Origin: Neobacillus nitrireducens
GTDB lineage: Bacteria > Bacillota > Bacilli > Bacillales > Cytobacillaceae
Length of the DNA stretch: 64,000 bases
Assembly (NCBI RefSeq): GCF_030915405.1
Contig: NZ_CP133262.1
Span: forward strand, 4,245,001-4,309,000
Direction of reading: 5' to 3'
Shown: one piece after another, positions 43,877 to 53,018 of the stretch
Layout of the letters: every line of letters begins with the position of its first letter
Numbering within the stretch: position 1 is the stretch's first letter
Made by a program: the position numbers and the translations under genes
Notes under the pieces: model-generated
The model's input: the letters and a program-made list of their open reading frames with translations, nothing else
Database searches by the model: none
Told to the model about the DNA's origin: nothing

Positions 43877-44118
43877 ACAGTGATCAGGAGTAGTAATGAT
43901 TCATACCCGCAAAAAAAGAGAGTTGACGGCTGGTGGAAGTCAACCGGGTACATCATGAACTCGCCTTTGAGTTGCAAGCGTGAAGGATAGTAAGGCTTGC
44001 CGTTTTCCGCGTTAAGGATGAATGAAGCGAGTGCAGACTGAATGCACTAATGTGGGTGGTACCGCGGGAAGATACATACAATCCTCTCGTCCCTTTTTGG
44101 GATGAGGGGTTTTTTATT
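43877..44118 (+). ncRNA. T-box riboswitch controlling leuS
   Basis: The T-box sequence GTGGGTGGTACCGCGG at 44053 contains TGGT (44057-44060), which pairs with the ACCA end of uncharged tRNA-Leu. A Stem I-like region starts at 43879. CTC at 43960-43962 is the candidate Leu specifier in GAACTCGCC. A terminator follows. Charged tRNA favours termination and uncharged tRNA read-through into leuS. Confidence 0.92.
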
Positions 44119-44120
44119 TT
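44083..44120 (+). terminator. T-box-controlled terminator of leuS
   Basis: CCTCTCGTCCC/GGGATGAGGGG with a TTTT-type loop and a long T-run; its 5' strand competes with the T-box antiterminator. Confidence 0.88.
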
Positions 44121-44139
44121 TTTTTAGGAGGAAAGCAAT

Positions 44140-46557
44140 ATGAGTTTCGACCATAATAACATCGAACAGAAGTGGCAAAAGAAATGGGAAGTAGAAAAAA
44201 CATTTAAAACAAGCGAAGAATATGACAAAAGAAAATTCTACGCTTTAGATATGTTTCCATACCCGTCAGGTGCAGGACTACATGTTGGACACCCTGAAGG
44301 CTACACAGCAACTGACATTCTTTCCCGTTTAAAGCGGATGCAGGGATATAATGTTCTTCATCCAATGGGCTGGGATGCGTTCGGTTTACCTGCGGAACAA
44401 TACGCATTGGATACCGGGAATGACCCAGCGGAATTTACAGAACATAATATCAATACGTTCCGCCGCCAAATTAAATCATTAGGATTCTCGTATGATTGGG
44501 ATCGTGAAGTCAATACAACCGACCCTGAATACTATAAATGGACGCAATGGATTTTCTTGAAACTATTTGAAAAAGGCTTAGCCTATGTCGATGAAGTAGC
44601 GGTAAACTGGTGCCCTGCACTTGGAACGGTACTAGCGAACGAAGAGGTCATTGATGGCAAAAGTGAACGCGGCGGCCATCCGGTGGAACGCCGTCCGATG
44701 AAACAATGGATGTTAAGAATCACTGCATACGGTGACCGTTTACTTGAAGACCTTGAAGAACTTGATTGGCCTGAAAGCTTAAAGGAAATGCAGCGCAACT
44801 GGATAGGCCGCTCGGAGGGTGCAGAAGTAACTTTCGCAATCGAAGGTCACGACGAGACCTTCACGGTATTCACAACTCGCCCTGATACGCTTTTCGGTGC
44901 GACCTATGCGGTGCTTGCTCCTGAGCATTCTTTTGTTGCTAAAATTACGACTGCCGAACAGCGTGCAGCCGTAGATGCCTACTTAGATAAGGTTAAAACA
45001 AAGAGTGACCTAGAACGTACGGACCTTGCTAAAGAGAAAACAGGCGTATTTACCGGTGCTTATGCTATTAATCCTGCCAATGGTGAGAAAATGCCAATCT
45101 GGATTGCTGATTATGTATTAGTAAGCTACGGAACTGGTGCGATTATGGCCGTACCTGCTCACGACGAGCGTGATTATGAATTTGCCAAAGAGTTTAATCT
45201 GCCAATTAAAGCGGTTGTCGCTGGAGGAGATATTGACACAGAAGCCTACACTGGCGATGGTGAACATATTAACTCTGAATTTTTAAATGGCTTAGATAAA
45301 ACGGAAGGCATTCAAAAAATGATTGCTTGGTTAGAAGAAAAAGGGATAGGAACAAAGAAAGTCACCTTCCGCCTGCGTGACTGGTTATTTAGCCGTCAGC
45401 GTTATTGGGGTGAACCAATTCCGATTATTCATTGGGAAGATGGTACAATGACTGCAGTTCCTGAGGACCAGCTTCCACTGATGTTGCCAAAAACAACGGA
45501 AATTCGTCCGTCCGGAACTGGAGAATCACCATTAGCCGTCATCACTGACTTCGTGAATGTTGTGGATCCAAAAACGGGTAAAAAGGGTCGCCGTGAAACC
45601 AATACGATGCCACAATGGGCAGGGAGCTGCTGGTATTATTTACGTTATATTGATCCAAAAAATGATCAGGCACTTGCTTCTCAGGAAAAATTAAATCATT
45701 GGCTTCCAGTTGATATCTACATTGGTGGTGCTGAACATGCTGTGTTGCATTTACTTTATGCTCGCTTCTGGCACAAGTTCTTGTACGATATCGGTGTAGT
45801 CCCTACTAAAGAACCATTCCAAAAGCTATTTAACCAAGGAATGATTTTAGGTGAAGGTAATGAAAAAATGAGTAAGTCAAAAGGGAATGTGGTAAACCCT
45901 GACGATATCGTTAACAGCCATGGTGCTGATACTCTTCGTCTTTATGAAATGTTCATGGGACCTCTTGACGCATCGATTGCTTGGTCGACAAACGGGTTAG
46001 ATGGCTCTCGCCGCTTCCTAGATCGGATCTGGCGCTTATTGGTTGAGGAAAATGGTGAATTAAATCTGAAGATTCAATCCAACGAAGAAACTTCAGGTTT
46101 AGAAAAAATCTATCATCAAACTGTGAAAAAAGTAACCGAGGATTATGAAGGTTTAAGATTTAACACCGCCATCTCTCAAATGATGGTATTCATTAATGAA
46201 GCCTATAAAGCAAATGTACTTCCAAAAGAGTATATTGAAGGATTTGTTAAATTACTTGCACCTATTTGCCCGCATATTGCTGAAGAGCTATGGGAAAAGT
46301 TAGGTCACAGTGAAACGATAACTTACCAAACATGGCCTGCCTATGATGAGGCGAAACTAGTCGATGATGAAGTTGAAATTGTCATCCAGGTTAATGGTAA
46401 AGTAAAAACAAAACTTATGGTACCAACAGATGCAAGCAAAGAGTCACTTGAAGGCATCGCAATGGAAGATGCCCACATAAAAGAACAAATTGAAGGAAAA
46501 ACAATCCGCAAGGTAATAACGGTTCCAGGAAAACTTGTTAATATTGTAGCAAATTAA
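44140..46557 (+). CDS. leuS: leucyl-tRNA synthetase LeuS
   Basis: Class I synthetase that charges tRNA-Leu. HIGH motif in the form [13 protein letters not shown] near residues 43-55, the CP1 editing domain ([31 protein letters not shown]) in the middle, the KMSKS loop in [16 protein letters not shown] near 577, then the anticodon-binding helices and a C-terminal [12 protein letters not shown] domain. 805 residues. AGGAGG nine bases before the ATG. Confidence 0.98.
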   Translation: MSFDHNNIEQKWQKKWEVEKTFKTSEEYDKRKFYALDMFPYPSGAGLHVGHPEGYTATDILSRLKRMQGYNVLHPMGWDAFGLPAEQYALDTGNDPAEFTEHNINTFRRQIKSLGFSYDWDREVNTTDPEYYKWTQWIFLKLFEKGLAYVDEVAVNWCPALGTVLANEEVIDGKSERGGHPVERRPMKQWMLRITAYGDRLLEDLEELDWPESLKEMQRNWIGRSEGAEVTFAIEGHDETFTVFTTRPDTLFGATYAVLAPEHSFVAKITTAEQRAAVDAYLDKVKTKSDLERTDLAKEKTGVFTGAYAINPANGEKMPIWIADYVLVSYGTGAIMAVPAHDERDYEFAKEFNLPIKAVVAGGDIDTEAYTGDGEHINSEFLNGLDKTEGIQKMIAWLEEKGIGTKKVTFRLRDWLFSRQRYWGEPIPIIHWEDGTMTAVPEDQLPLMLPKTTEIRPSGTGESPLAVITDFVNVVDPKTGKKGRRETNTMPQWAGSCWYYLRYIDPKNDQALASQEKLNHWLPVDIYIGGAEHAVLHLLYARFWHKFLYDIGVVPTKEPFQKLFNQGMILGEGNEKMSKSKGNVVNPDDIVNSHGADTLRLYEMFMGPLDASIAWSTNGLDGSRRFLDRIWRLLVEENGELNLKIQSNEETSGLEKIYHQTVKKVTEDYEGLRFNTAISQMMVFINEAYKANVLPKEYIEGFVKLLAPICPHIAEELWEKLGHSETITYQTWPAYDEAKLVDDEVEIVIQVNGKVKTKLMVPTDASKESLEGIAMEDAHIKEQIEGKTIRKVITVPGKLVNIVAN

Positions 46558-46562
46558 AAGAA

Positions 46563-46586
46563 TGGCCCCTATCAGGGGCTGTTTTT
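46563..46586 (+). terminator. terminator of leuS
   Basis: GCCCCT/AGGGGC around ATC with a TTTTT run. It falls shortly before ytwF. Confidence 0.75.
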
Positions 46587-46605
46587 CTAAAAGGGGATGG
46601 ACTTT

Positions 46606-46920
46606 ATGGAAGAAATTCAAACAATTACACCAGAAGATTTACAAAAAAAGCTTGAGGCAGGGGATAAACTTGAGCTTGTGGATGTAAGGGAAGATGAAGA
46701 AGTAGTATTCGGGATGGTACCCGGGGCCAAGCATATTCGCATGGGGGACATTCCGGCTAATCTTGATTATTTTGATAAGGATAAAGAATATATCTTTATC
46801 TGCCGCTCCAGTGCCCGAAGTGGAAATGTCTGCCATTATCTGCAGGATCAGGGCTATAAGGTCCGTAATATGGTTGGTGGCATGCTCGCATGGACAGGAG
46901 AGACCGAATACACAGAATAA
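46606..46920 (+). CDS. ytwF: single-domain rhodanese YtwF
   Basis: 104-residue sulfurtransferase domain. LELVDVREDEE starts the fold and the active loop is ICRSSARSGNV with the catalytic Cys. It has the size of a free rhodanese that carries persulfide sulfur; no partner domain. The ATG at 46606 has AAGGGG nine bases upstream; the ATG at 46597 abuts that site. B. subtilis YtwF is the likely orthologue. Confidence 0.87.
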   Translation: MEEIQTITPEDLQKKLEAGDKLELVDVREDEEVVFGMVPGAKHIRMGDIPANLDYFDKDKEYIFICRSSARSGNVCHYLQDQGYKVRNMVGGMLAWTGETEYTE

Positions 46921-46949
46921 CCGATTCCGCCATGGAATCGGTTTTTTCT
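46919..46949. terminator. bidirectional terminator between ytwF and the apbE operon
   Basis: AACCGATTCC/GGAATCGGTT with loop GCCAT and a T-run on the plus strand. Confidence 0.87.
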
Positions 46950-46953
46950 TGTG

Positions 46954-47481
46954 TTAATGTGATACATCTAGATTATGTTTATCTTTCAACAACATACATC
47001 CCAACACGATAATCGGTAGGAGATTGACTGTCGCCAGCACAGCCCCTTGAATGTCAGTACCAATTAATAACCCATGGATAGTAACGAATATATATAGAAT
47101 CGGATTCAATGCATGTAATTTCCGCCATTTTTGATAACCGATTTTTTTTCGCAGATTGGATGTAACGATCGTCATTATTAGAAAATAGAAAGATAATGCT
47201 CCGAGAGCCATTGGCAAGGGACTATAGTCCGTATTAAACGGAACGAGGACTTCAAACCATTGTAACGAGATATACGAATCAATGAGTAGAAATCCTACAT
47301 GCCCTATCACTAGGTAAAGAGCCCAATTTGCCAGTGACTCATGCACAAATAGGGAGACAGTTACCTTTTGTTTTCGCTTTTTCTGAACTTGAGAGTAAAG
47401 TCCAATGATCACAGATAAGTAGAGTAGCAGATAGGCTGCCAGACCGGTCGCGCGAATCATATACCATTCAAACATTTCCAA
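46954..47481 (-). CDS. ferric reductase-like transmembrane cytochrome b
   Basis: 175 residues with about five membrane helices. Two His pairs with haem-type spacing are visible: HESLANWALYLVIGH (His to His 14) and HALNPILYIFVTIH (13), the pattern of bis-haem b proteins of the FRE/MsrQ superfamily (PF01794). It has no soluble flavin or NADPH domain, so electrons must come from another protein or quinol. Third gene of the operon; the TTG at 47481 is four bases after the apbE stop with GAGGAG upstream, although an ATG at 47475 is possible. Confidence 0.75.
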   Translation of the reverse strand: MEMFEWYMIRATGLAAYLLLYLSVIIGLYSQVQKKRKQKVTVSLFVHESLANWALYLVIGHVGFLLIDSYISLQWFEVLVPFNTDYSPLPMALGALSFYFLIMTIVTSNLRKKIGYQKWRKLHALNPILYIFVTIHGLLIGTDIQGAVLATVNLLPIIVLGCMLLKDKHNLDVSH

Positions 47482-47484
47482 AGA

Positions 47485-48369
47485 TTACTCTCCTCCTCTC
47501 CAAATATCACCGTTTTTGTTAATAACCACTGCCTGAACACCGTTTCTATTTATCCACTCTTTACCAACCTTTTCCCCCAGTAATAGAACCGTTTTTGCCC
47601 AAACGTCAGCCTTCAGGGCCGTTGGGGCTGTCACTGTTGCAGATATAATCTTACTTTCACTGGGTTCTCCTGTTCGTGGATCAATTAAGTGATGTGTCCA
47701 CTCCCCATTGATAAGCCATTTTCTTTTCATCGTTGTGGACGTCGCAAGTGCACCTTTTTGAACCTGAATCGAAGAAATCATCTCTGTTTCTGCAAACGGA
47801 CTTTCAATTCCGATATTCATATGACGCGGTAATGTACCGAAGATGCGCATATCGCCACCGACATTAATAAAACCGTACCCTTCTTTCTCTAAAAGTTGTG
47901 TCGCATGATCAATTACCCATCCTTTGGCTATCCCTCCAAGGTCAATTTTTGTAAAAAGAGTAACAGCCTGTTTCTGTTGGTCTAGTAAAAAAGGTTGTGA
48001 ATGAACAGGGACAGTTGGGGAAGGGGAAGCTAGGGCTATCTCTATCTCCTTTCCCTTAATCATTTCGATAGATTTAGCATAGCCGTGATTTTCAAGCGCC
48101 GATAGAACACCGGGATTAAAAATACCTTCCGATTCTTTATAAAATCGAAAAGCATCAGTTAATATTGAAAACATTTCACTGCTAACAATGACTTCTTTAT
48201 CAATCTGTTGATTTAAACGTGACAGTTCACTATTAGCCCGAAACCGGCTGCAGGTATCTTCTATTAAATTAAATAGCGTGTAGATGGGCATCAAATCGTT
48301 GGCAAACAACTCATGATCAATCGAGATTTGAACGACTGTACTCATTGATGGGAATCGGTAGGTAAACAT
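47485..48369 (-). CDS. apbE: FAD:protein FMN transferase ApbE
   Basis: Attaches FMN through a phosphoester to Thr/Ser of a target protein. Family features: DLGGIAKGWVIDHATQLLE, GFINVGGDMRIFG, HLIDPRTGEPSES and a final VVINKNGDIW. 294 residues. There is no signal peptide or lipobox at the N-terminus (MFTYRFPSMSTVVQIS), unlike most Gram-positive ApbE lipoproteins. Its ATG overlaps the stop of the upstream small gene by one base, so both should be made together. Confidence 0.92.
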   Translation of the reverse strand: MFTYRFPSMSTVVQISIDHELFANDLMPIYTLFNLIEDTCSRFRANSELSRLNQQIDKEVIVSSEMFSILTDAFRFYKESEGIFNPGVLSALENHGYAKSIEMIKGKEIEIALASPSPTVPVHSQPFLLDQQKQAVTLFTKIDLGGIAKGWVIDHATQLLEKEGYGFINVGGDMRIFGTLPRHMNIGIESPFAETEMISSIQVQKGALATSTTMKRKWLINGEWTHHLIDPRTGEPSESKIISATVTAPTALKADVWAKTVLLLGEKVGKEWINRNGVQAVVINKNGDIWRGGE

Positions 48370-48776
48370 TAGGTTCCCCCAGTAGTCGTATCAAAGCCGT
48401 CTTGATGTCCCATTCCTAGACTCCCACCATTTGAGAATTGGCCTTGTTGATTGCTGTTTCTAGAAAACTGATCACTATTAGTCGTGGATTGATCATTATT
48501 GTTGTATAAATCATCATTTTGATTGAATTGCGAAGAGTTATCATCACCAAAGGATTGTTCGAAACCTCGTCCATGTCCGTGCGGCTGTTGTGTGGTAAAG
48601 CCTTCTTGTGATTGCTGACTTGAAGTATTATTATCAGTTTTCCCTTGAGTAAGAGCCACTTGATTAGTTGCTTGACTGTCATTGCCACCCACCAGACCGA
48701 AATAGGAAACCATTCCTGCTACCAATGCTAAACTCCCAAAACTAACGCCCCAAGAGATCTTTTGTTTTTTATCCAT
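48369..48776 (-). CDS. small membrane-anchored Asn/Gln/Gly-rich protein, candidate ApbE target
   Basis: 135 residues. Residues 1-30 are KK-rich then hydrophobic (SFGSLALVAGMVSYFGLVGG), an N-in membrane anchor or uncleaved signal. The remainder is low complexity, rich in Asn, Gln, Ser, Gly and Asp (FSRNSNQQGQFSNGG), probably disordered. It ends in GFDTTTGGT, which fits the ApbE flavinylation motif Dxx(S/T)G(A)(T/S) except for Gly in place of Ala. There is no FMN_bind domain. First gene of the apbE operon; AAAGGAG precedes the ATG. The gene is clear, the role is inferred. Confidence 0.8.
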   Translation of the reverse strand: MDKKQKISWGVSFGSLALVAGMVSYFGLVGGNDSQATNQVALTQGKTDNNTSSQQSQEGFTTQQPHGHGRGFEQSFGDDNSSQFNQNDDLYNNNDQSTTNSDQFSRNSNQQGQFSNGGSLGMGHQDGFDTTTGGT

Positions 48777-48925
48777 AGTAATTACTCCTTTCTTAATGAA
48801 ACTGTCTTTCTAAGAAGGAGTTTACAAGTTGAATCTTAAAATAACCTTAATTTTTCAATCTATTTATTTTTAAAATTCAGATAAGTTGTTAATAATAGTA
48901 GTAAAAAAGAGAGGGAGAGAGAAAA

Positions 48926-49111
48926 GTGATACAGGTTAAGTTGTTTGACCGGGAGCATGAGAAGGATTTAGAGAAGGAAATGAATCGTTTTTTAAAAGGA
49001 ATAGATGAAACTAGCCTGCTCGATATTAAATATAATGTGGCCGCAATGGCGGAGGAAGAAGAAGAGGAGCAGATTTATTGTTTTTCAGCGATGATAATTT
49101 ACAAGGCCTGA
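48926..49111 (+). CDS. cse60: sporulation protein Cse60
   Basis: 61-residue acidic protein: MIQVKLFDREHEKDLEKEMN, then IDETSLLDIKYNVA and a Glu run before QIYCFSAMIIYKA, all matching the sigma-E-dependent Cse60 of B. subtilis in length and sequence. GTG start at 48926 after GAGGGAGA. No clear sigma-E promoter could be read. Function in sporulation unknown. Confidence 0.85.
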   Translation: MIQVKLFDREHEKDLEKEMNRFLKGIDETSLLDIKYNVAAMAEEEEEEQIYCFSAMIIYKA

Positions 49112-49136
49112 CAAAAGTCAGACCTTGTTGTTTTTT
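49101..49136. terminator. terminator between cse60 and ytfP
   Basis: ACAAGG-CTGAC/GTCAG-CCTTGT with loop AAAA, one mismatch and a T-run, overlapping the 3' end of ytfP. Confidence 0.78.
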
Positions 49137-50392
49137 GCAGACAGGGCAGCATTGGTTCCAGCCAGTCTTCCAGTCACAAGTGCCGAGGTGATATTATATC
49201 CTCCCGTATAACCATGAACATCAAGGATTTCACCACAAAAATATAAACCATTCATTAATTTAGAGCCCATCGTTTGCGGCTCGATTTCTTTAACAGACAC
49301 GCCTCCGCCGGTAACGAAAGCTTTTTCGAGAGGCAAAGTCCCATTGACTTTAATCAAGAATTGCTTGCAGGTTTTTGTAAAACTACGAATTTTTTCATTG
49401 GAAATCGTGCCACCCTGCTCAGCTGGGTCAATCCCATTAGTATCTAATAGAAAAAGTAGATAACGTTCAGGAAGAAGCCCTTTTAACGTGTTTTTGATAC
49501 TTTTCTTTGGTTCGTTTTTGACGAGTTTAATAATCTCTTGAAAAACTTCTTCTTCTTTTTTATCAGGCAAGACATCGAGGCTCATCACTACTTCTTTGAG
49601 ATTCCACTTCTTCATGGCTTTGACCACGAACTGACTGCAGCGCAGCACAGCAGGTCCGCTGAGTCCGAAATGAGTAAATATCATATCCATACGATGCGAG
49701 ATAATCGGCTTTCCTTTTGGATTTAACACACTTAAGTCAACGTCTCTCAGTGATAAACCTTGTAGGCTCTTATTTTTAATAAAAGATTCACTAGAGGTGA
49801 CTGGCACTTCCGTTGGAAATAAATCCGTAATGGTATGACCTGCTTTTTTCGCCCAGGCATAGCCATCTCCGGTTGAACCAGTATGTGGAACGGACTTTCC
49901 TCCAACAGCAATCACGATCGATTTAGCTTCGAATTTTTGACCGTCCTTCAATAAGACAGCAGAAACGGTTCCATTTTCATAGAATAGGTCTTCGACAGGA
50001 CTATTTTTAAAAATCCTAACATGAAGCTTTTCTAATTGAGTTAATAGCGCGTCAACGACTGATTGAGCCTTATTGGAAACGGGGAACATCCTCCCGTGAT
50101 CTTCTTCCTTTAATTCAATTCCTAATTTTTCAAAGAACTTAATAATATCTTCATTACTAAAGATTGAAAAGGCACTATATAGAAACTTACCGTTTCCCGG
50201 AAGGTGTTTGATAATTTCTTCAATAGGCAGGCGATTGGTAACGTTACAACGTCCGCCACCCGATATTGCTAGCTTTCTGCCGAGTTTGTCACCTTTATCA
50301 ATTAATAATACCTTGGCACCTTTTTCACCAGCCGCAATCGCTGCCATTAACCCAGAAGGTCCGCCGCCGATGACAATTACATCATAATTCAT
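49118..50392 (-). CDS. ytfP: flavoprotein of the HI0933 family, YtfP-like
   Basis: FAD-dependent oxidoreductase fold: [20 protein letters not shown] binds the nucleotide, [14 protein letters not shown] is the family marker, [18 protein letters not shown] follows and the C-terminal [15 protein letters not shown] completes the FAD site. 424 residues, cytosolic. The reaction of this family in Bacillus is not established. Divergent from ytgP. Confidence 0.9.
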   Translation of the reverse strand: MNYDVIVIGGGPSGLMAAIAAGEKGAKVLLIDKGDKLGRKLAISGGGRCNVTNRLPIEEIIKHLPGNGKFLYSAFSIFSNEDIIKFFEKLGIELKEEDHGRMFPVSNKAQSVVDALLTQLEKLHVRIFKNSPVEDLFYENGTVSAVLLKDGQKFEAKSIVIAVGGKSVPHTGSTGDGYAWAKKAGHTITDLFPTEVPVTSSESFIKNKSLQGLSLRDVDLSVLNPKGKPIISHRMDMIFTHFGLSGPAVLRCSQFVVKAMKKWNLKEVVMSLDVLPDKKEEEVFQEIIKLVKNEPKKSIKNTLKGLLPERYLLFLLDTNGIDPAEQGGTISNEKIRSFTKTCKQFLIKVNGTLPLEKAFVTGGGVSVKEIEPQTMGSKLMNGLYFCGEILDVHGYTGGYNITSALVTGRLAGTNAALSAKNNKV

Positions 50393-50597
50393 ATTTCCAC
50401 CACTTTTCTTTAATCCATCACTCCATTATAAACATTTATCACCAAAATAAAACGAATGTGGCTAGTTTTTCATAAAATTAACTTGGTTGTTAGTAGCGCG
50501 AGAGTGAAAGAAGTTGTAAACTACTAATAGTGTGCAAAAAAAGTCGAAATTCGTTTGTGAAAAAGCGCACGTATTTCTTCGGGTAGGAAGGGATTCT

Positions 50598-52208
50598 ATG
50601 CAATCAAAGCTTTTGCGGGGAACATTTATTTTAACATTTGGAACAATACTATCTAAGGTTATCGGATTAATTTATGTTATACCGTTTTATCAAATTGTTG
50701 GGAAATACGGGACGCAGCTTTATTCTTACTCGTATGTCCCTTATACCATCTTTATCAGTATCGCAACCGCAGGTGTACCACTAGCAGTTTCAAAATTTAT
50801 TGCTAAATATAACGCGCTTGAAGAGTATGCCGTTGGCCGAAAGCTCTTTAAATCGGGACTGGTGGTCATGCTCTTAACCGGATTTGCCGCATTCTTAGTC
50901 ATGTATTTTGCAGCACCGCTATTGGCAGGGTTAAGCCATCCCGGTAAAGGCCAACTGGCTAATGTCATAACTGTGATTAGAGCAGTTAGTTTTGCCTTGA
51001 TTGTTGTTCCATTTATGAGCTTAATCAGAGGTTATTTTCAAGGACATCAATCAATGGGACCTTCAGCCGTTTCACAAGTCGTCGAACAAATTGTACGAAT
51101 TGTTTTCACCCTTGCAGGGGCCTATATTGTTCTGAAATTTTTAAATGGGACAATTGTAACAGCCGTTAGTGTGGCCACCTTCGCGGCGTTTATCGGAGCT
51201 ATCGGGGGATTAGCTGTTTTATTTTGGTATTGGTTTAAAAGAAAGTCCTATTTAAATGAGCTTCTTGAGCATGATAAAGGGACGATTAATGTCTCCTTAA
51301 AGGATATATACAAAGAAATTTTCATATATGCGGCGCCCTTCGTATTTGTTGGGATTGCCAATCCATTATTTCAATTCATTGATCAAATTACGATGACACG
51401 AGCGATGATGGATGTTGGGATTAATCAGAAGCTGGCGGATACAGCTTTTGGGATCTTGAATTTTGAGTCCCATAAAATTGTTATTATTCCTGTATCACTC
51501 GCAACTGCCTTTTCATTAACGTTAGTACCGAGCATTACAAAGGCATTTGTAGAAAATGACCGCAAGAACTTAAATCATCAATTAAACCAAACTTTTCAAG
51601 TAATGCTCTATTTAACCTTACCAGCGGCGATTGGGCTTTCTTTATTGTCAGAACCGGTTTACACAGCTTTTTATGAACACGATAGCCTTGGGACACAAGT
51701 ATTAGCGGCATATGCACCGGTTGCGATTCTTTTTTCTCTCTATTCTGTCACGGCGGCTATTTTGCAGGGAATTAACGAACAGCGCTTTACCATCTTAAGC
51801 TTACTTGTTGGTCTGTTACTAAAACTTGCTCTTAACATGCCATTAATAAAAATGTTTGAAACAAGAGGAGCCGTTCTTGCTACCGCACTTGGATATACTG
51901 CGGCAATTGTCATTAACCTAATTGTTATTAAGTCATTTTCACGCTATCGATACCTGCTCGTGTGGCGAAGAAGTTTATTAATTGTCATCTTCGCAGGATT
52001 AATGTGGGCCGGAACAGAGATTGTTTATAAATTACTCTTATTATTCCTTTCACCTGCATCGAAGGGTCAATCCGTTTTACTTATAGTAATCAGTGCCGGA
52101 GTTGGCGCAGTTATCTATTTTTACTTAGGACTGAAATCAGGACTAGTGAACCGCTTATTTGGTAATAGGGTTGATCGAATTAAGCAAAAACTAAGGTTAA
52201 GATTTTAA
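50598..52208 (+). CDS. ytgP: MurJ/MviN-type lipid flippase YtgP
   Basis: MATE-like MOP-superfamily exporter with about 14 membrane helices; begins MQSKLLRGTFILTFGTILSK with the long first helix and has FRGYF-type RGYFQGHQSMGPSAVSQVVEQ, typical of the YtgP/MurJ group that flips lipid II. 536 residues from the ATG at 50598 behind AGGAAGGGA; the open frame before it lacks a ribosome binding site. ytzG follows at 30 bases. Confidence 0.92.
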   Translation: MQSKLLRGTFILTFGTILSKVIGLIYVIPFYQIVGKYGTQLYSYSYVPYTIFISIATAGVPLAVSKFIAKYNALEEYAVGRKLFKSGLVVMLLTGFAAFLVMYFAAPLLAGLSHPGKGQLANVITVIRAVSFALIVVPFMSLIRGYFQGHQSMGPSAVSQVVEQIVRIVFTLAGAYIVLKFLNGTIVTAVSVATFAAFIGAIGGLAVLFWYWFKRKSYLNELLEHDKGTINVSLKDIYKEIFIYAAPFVFVGIANPLFQFIDQITMTRAMMDVGINQKLADTAFGILNFESHKIVIIPVSLATAFSLTLVPSITKAFVENDRKNLNHQLNQTFQVMLYLTLPAAIGLSLLSEPVYTAFYEHDSLGTQVLAAYAPVAILFSLYSVTAAILQGINEQRFTILSLLVGLLLKLALNMPLIKMFETRGAVLATALGYTAAIVINLIVIKSFSRYRYLLVWRRSLLIVIFAGLMWAGTEIVYKLLLLFLSPASKGQSVLLIVISAGVGAVIYFYLGLKSGLVNRLFGNRVDRIKQKLRLRF

Positions 52209-52237
52209 AAAATCTTCTTAAAAAGGAGATGGAACAG

Positions 52238-52954
52238 TTGAGAATTGATAAAATGCTGGCTAATCTTGGCTATGGCAGCAGGAAAGAAGTGAAGCAGCTT
52301 CTAAAAAGCAGTGCGGTCAAAGTTGATGATGTAGTCGTCAAGGATGCAAAACAGCATGTGGATCCATCTATACAAACCGTAACATTAAATGGAGAAGTTA
52401 TCGATTATAAAGAGTTTATCTATCTGATGATGAATAAGCCGCAGGGGGTATTATCAGCTACGGAAGATAACAACACCGAAACCGTTATCGATTTACTAGA
52501 GCTTGAGGACCAGGTCTACGAACCGTTTCCTGTCGGCAGATTAGACAAGGATACAGAAGGGTTACTGCTAATCACCAATGACGGTCAGTTGGCACATCGT
52601 TTGCTTTCTCCGAAAAAACATGTTCCAAAGACATACTTTGCTGTCATTGACGGTGAAGTGACGGAAGAAGATGTGGTGGCGTTTGCTAATGGAGTTACCT
52701 TAGATGATGGCTACGAAACAAAGCCGGGGGAATTGAAAATAATAAAATCCGGTATTCGTTCCGATATTGAGTTAACCATCACTGAAGGTAAATTTCATCA
52801 GGTGAAAAGAATGTTTGAAGCTGTAGGGAAAAGTGTAGTTTACCTGCAGCGGATTTCGATGGGTCCCTTGCCATTGGATGAAACACTGGAGTTAGGTGAA
52901 TACCGGGAACTGACAGACGAAGAAGTAGAGTTATTGCGAGAATATCATGTTTAA
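52238..52954 (+). CDS. ytzG: rRNA pseudouridine synthase of the RsuA/RluB group, YtzG-like
   Basis: N-terminal S4 RNA-binding domain (RIDKMLANLGYGSRKEVKQL), then the catalytic domain with GRLDKDTEGLLLITNDG carrying the nucleophilic Asp, and LTITEGKFHQVKRMFEAVG. 238 residues. The probable target is 16S rRNA pseudouridine 516, by analogy with RsuA. The TTG at 52238 is nine bases behind AAGGAG; an in-frame ATG at 52229 touches that site. Confidence 0.9.
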   Translation: MRIDKMLANLGYGSRKEVKQLLKSSAVKVDDVVVKDAKQHVDPSIQTVTLNGEVIDYKEFIYLMMNKPQGVLSATEDNNTETVIDLLELEDQVYEPFPVGRLDKDTEGLLLITNDGQLAHRLLSPKKHVPKTYFAVIDGEVTEEDVVAFANGVTLDDGYETKPGELKIIKSGIRSDIELTITEGKFHQVKRMFEAVGKSVVYLQRISMGPLPLDETLELGEYRELTDEEVELLREYHV

Positions 52955-52968
52955 TAATTTTAATATGT

Positions 52969-53003
52969 AAAAAGCAGCTAAAAAAATAGCTGCTTTTTCG
53001 TTT
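52969..53003. terminator. bidirectional terminator between ytzG and the deacetylase gene
   Basis: AAAAAGCAGCTA/TAGCTGCTTTTT with an A-rich loop. Confidence 0.85.
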
Positions 53004-53018
53004 TAAAAATATGGTCGA

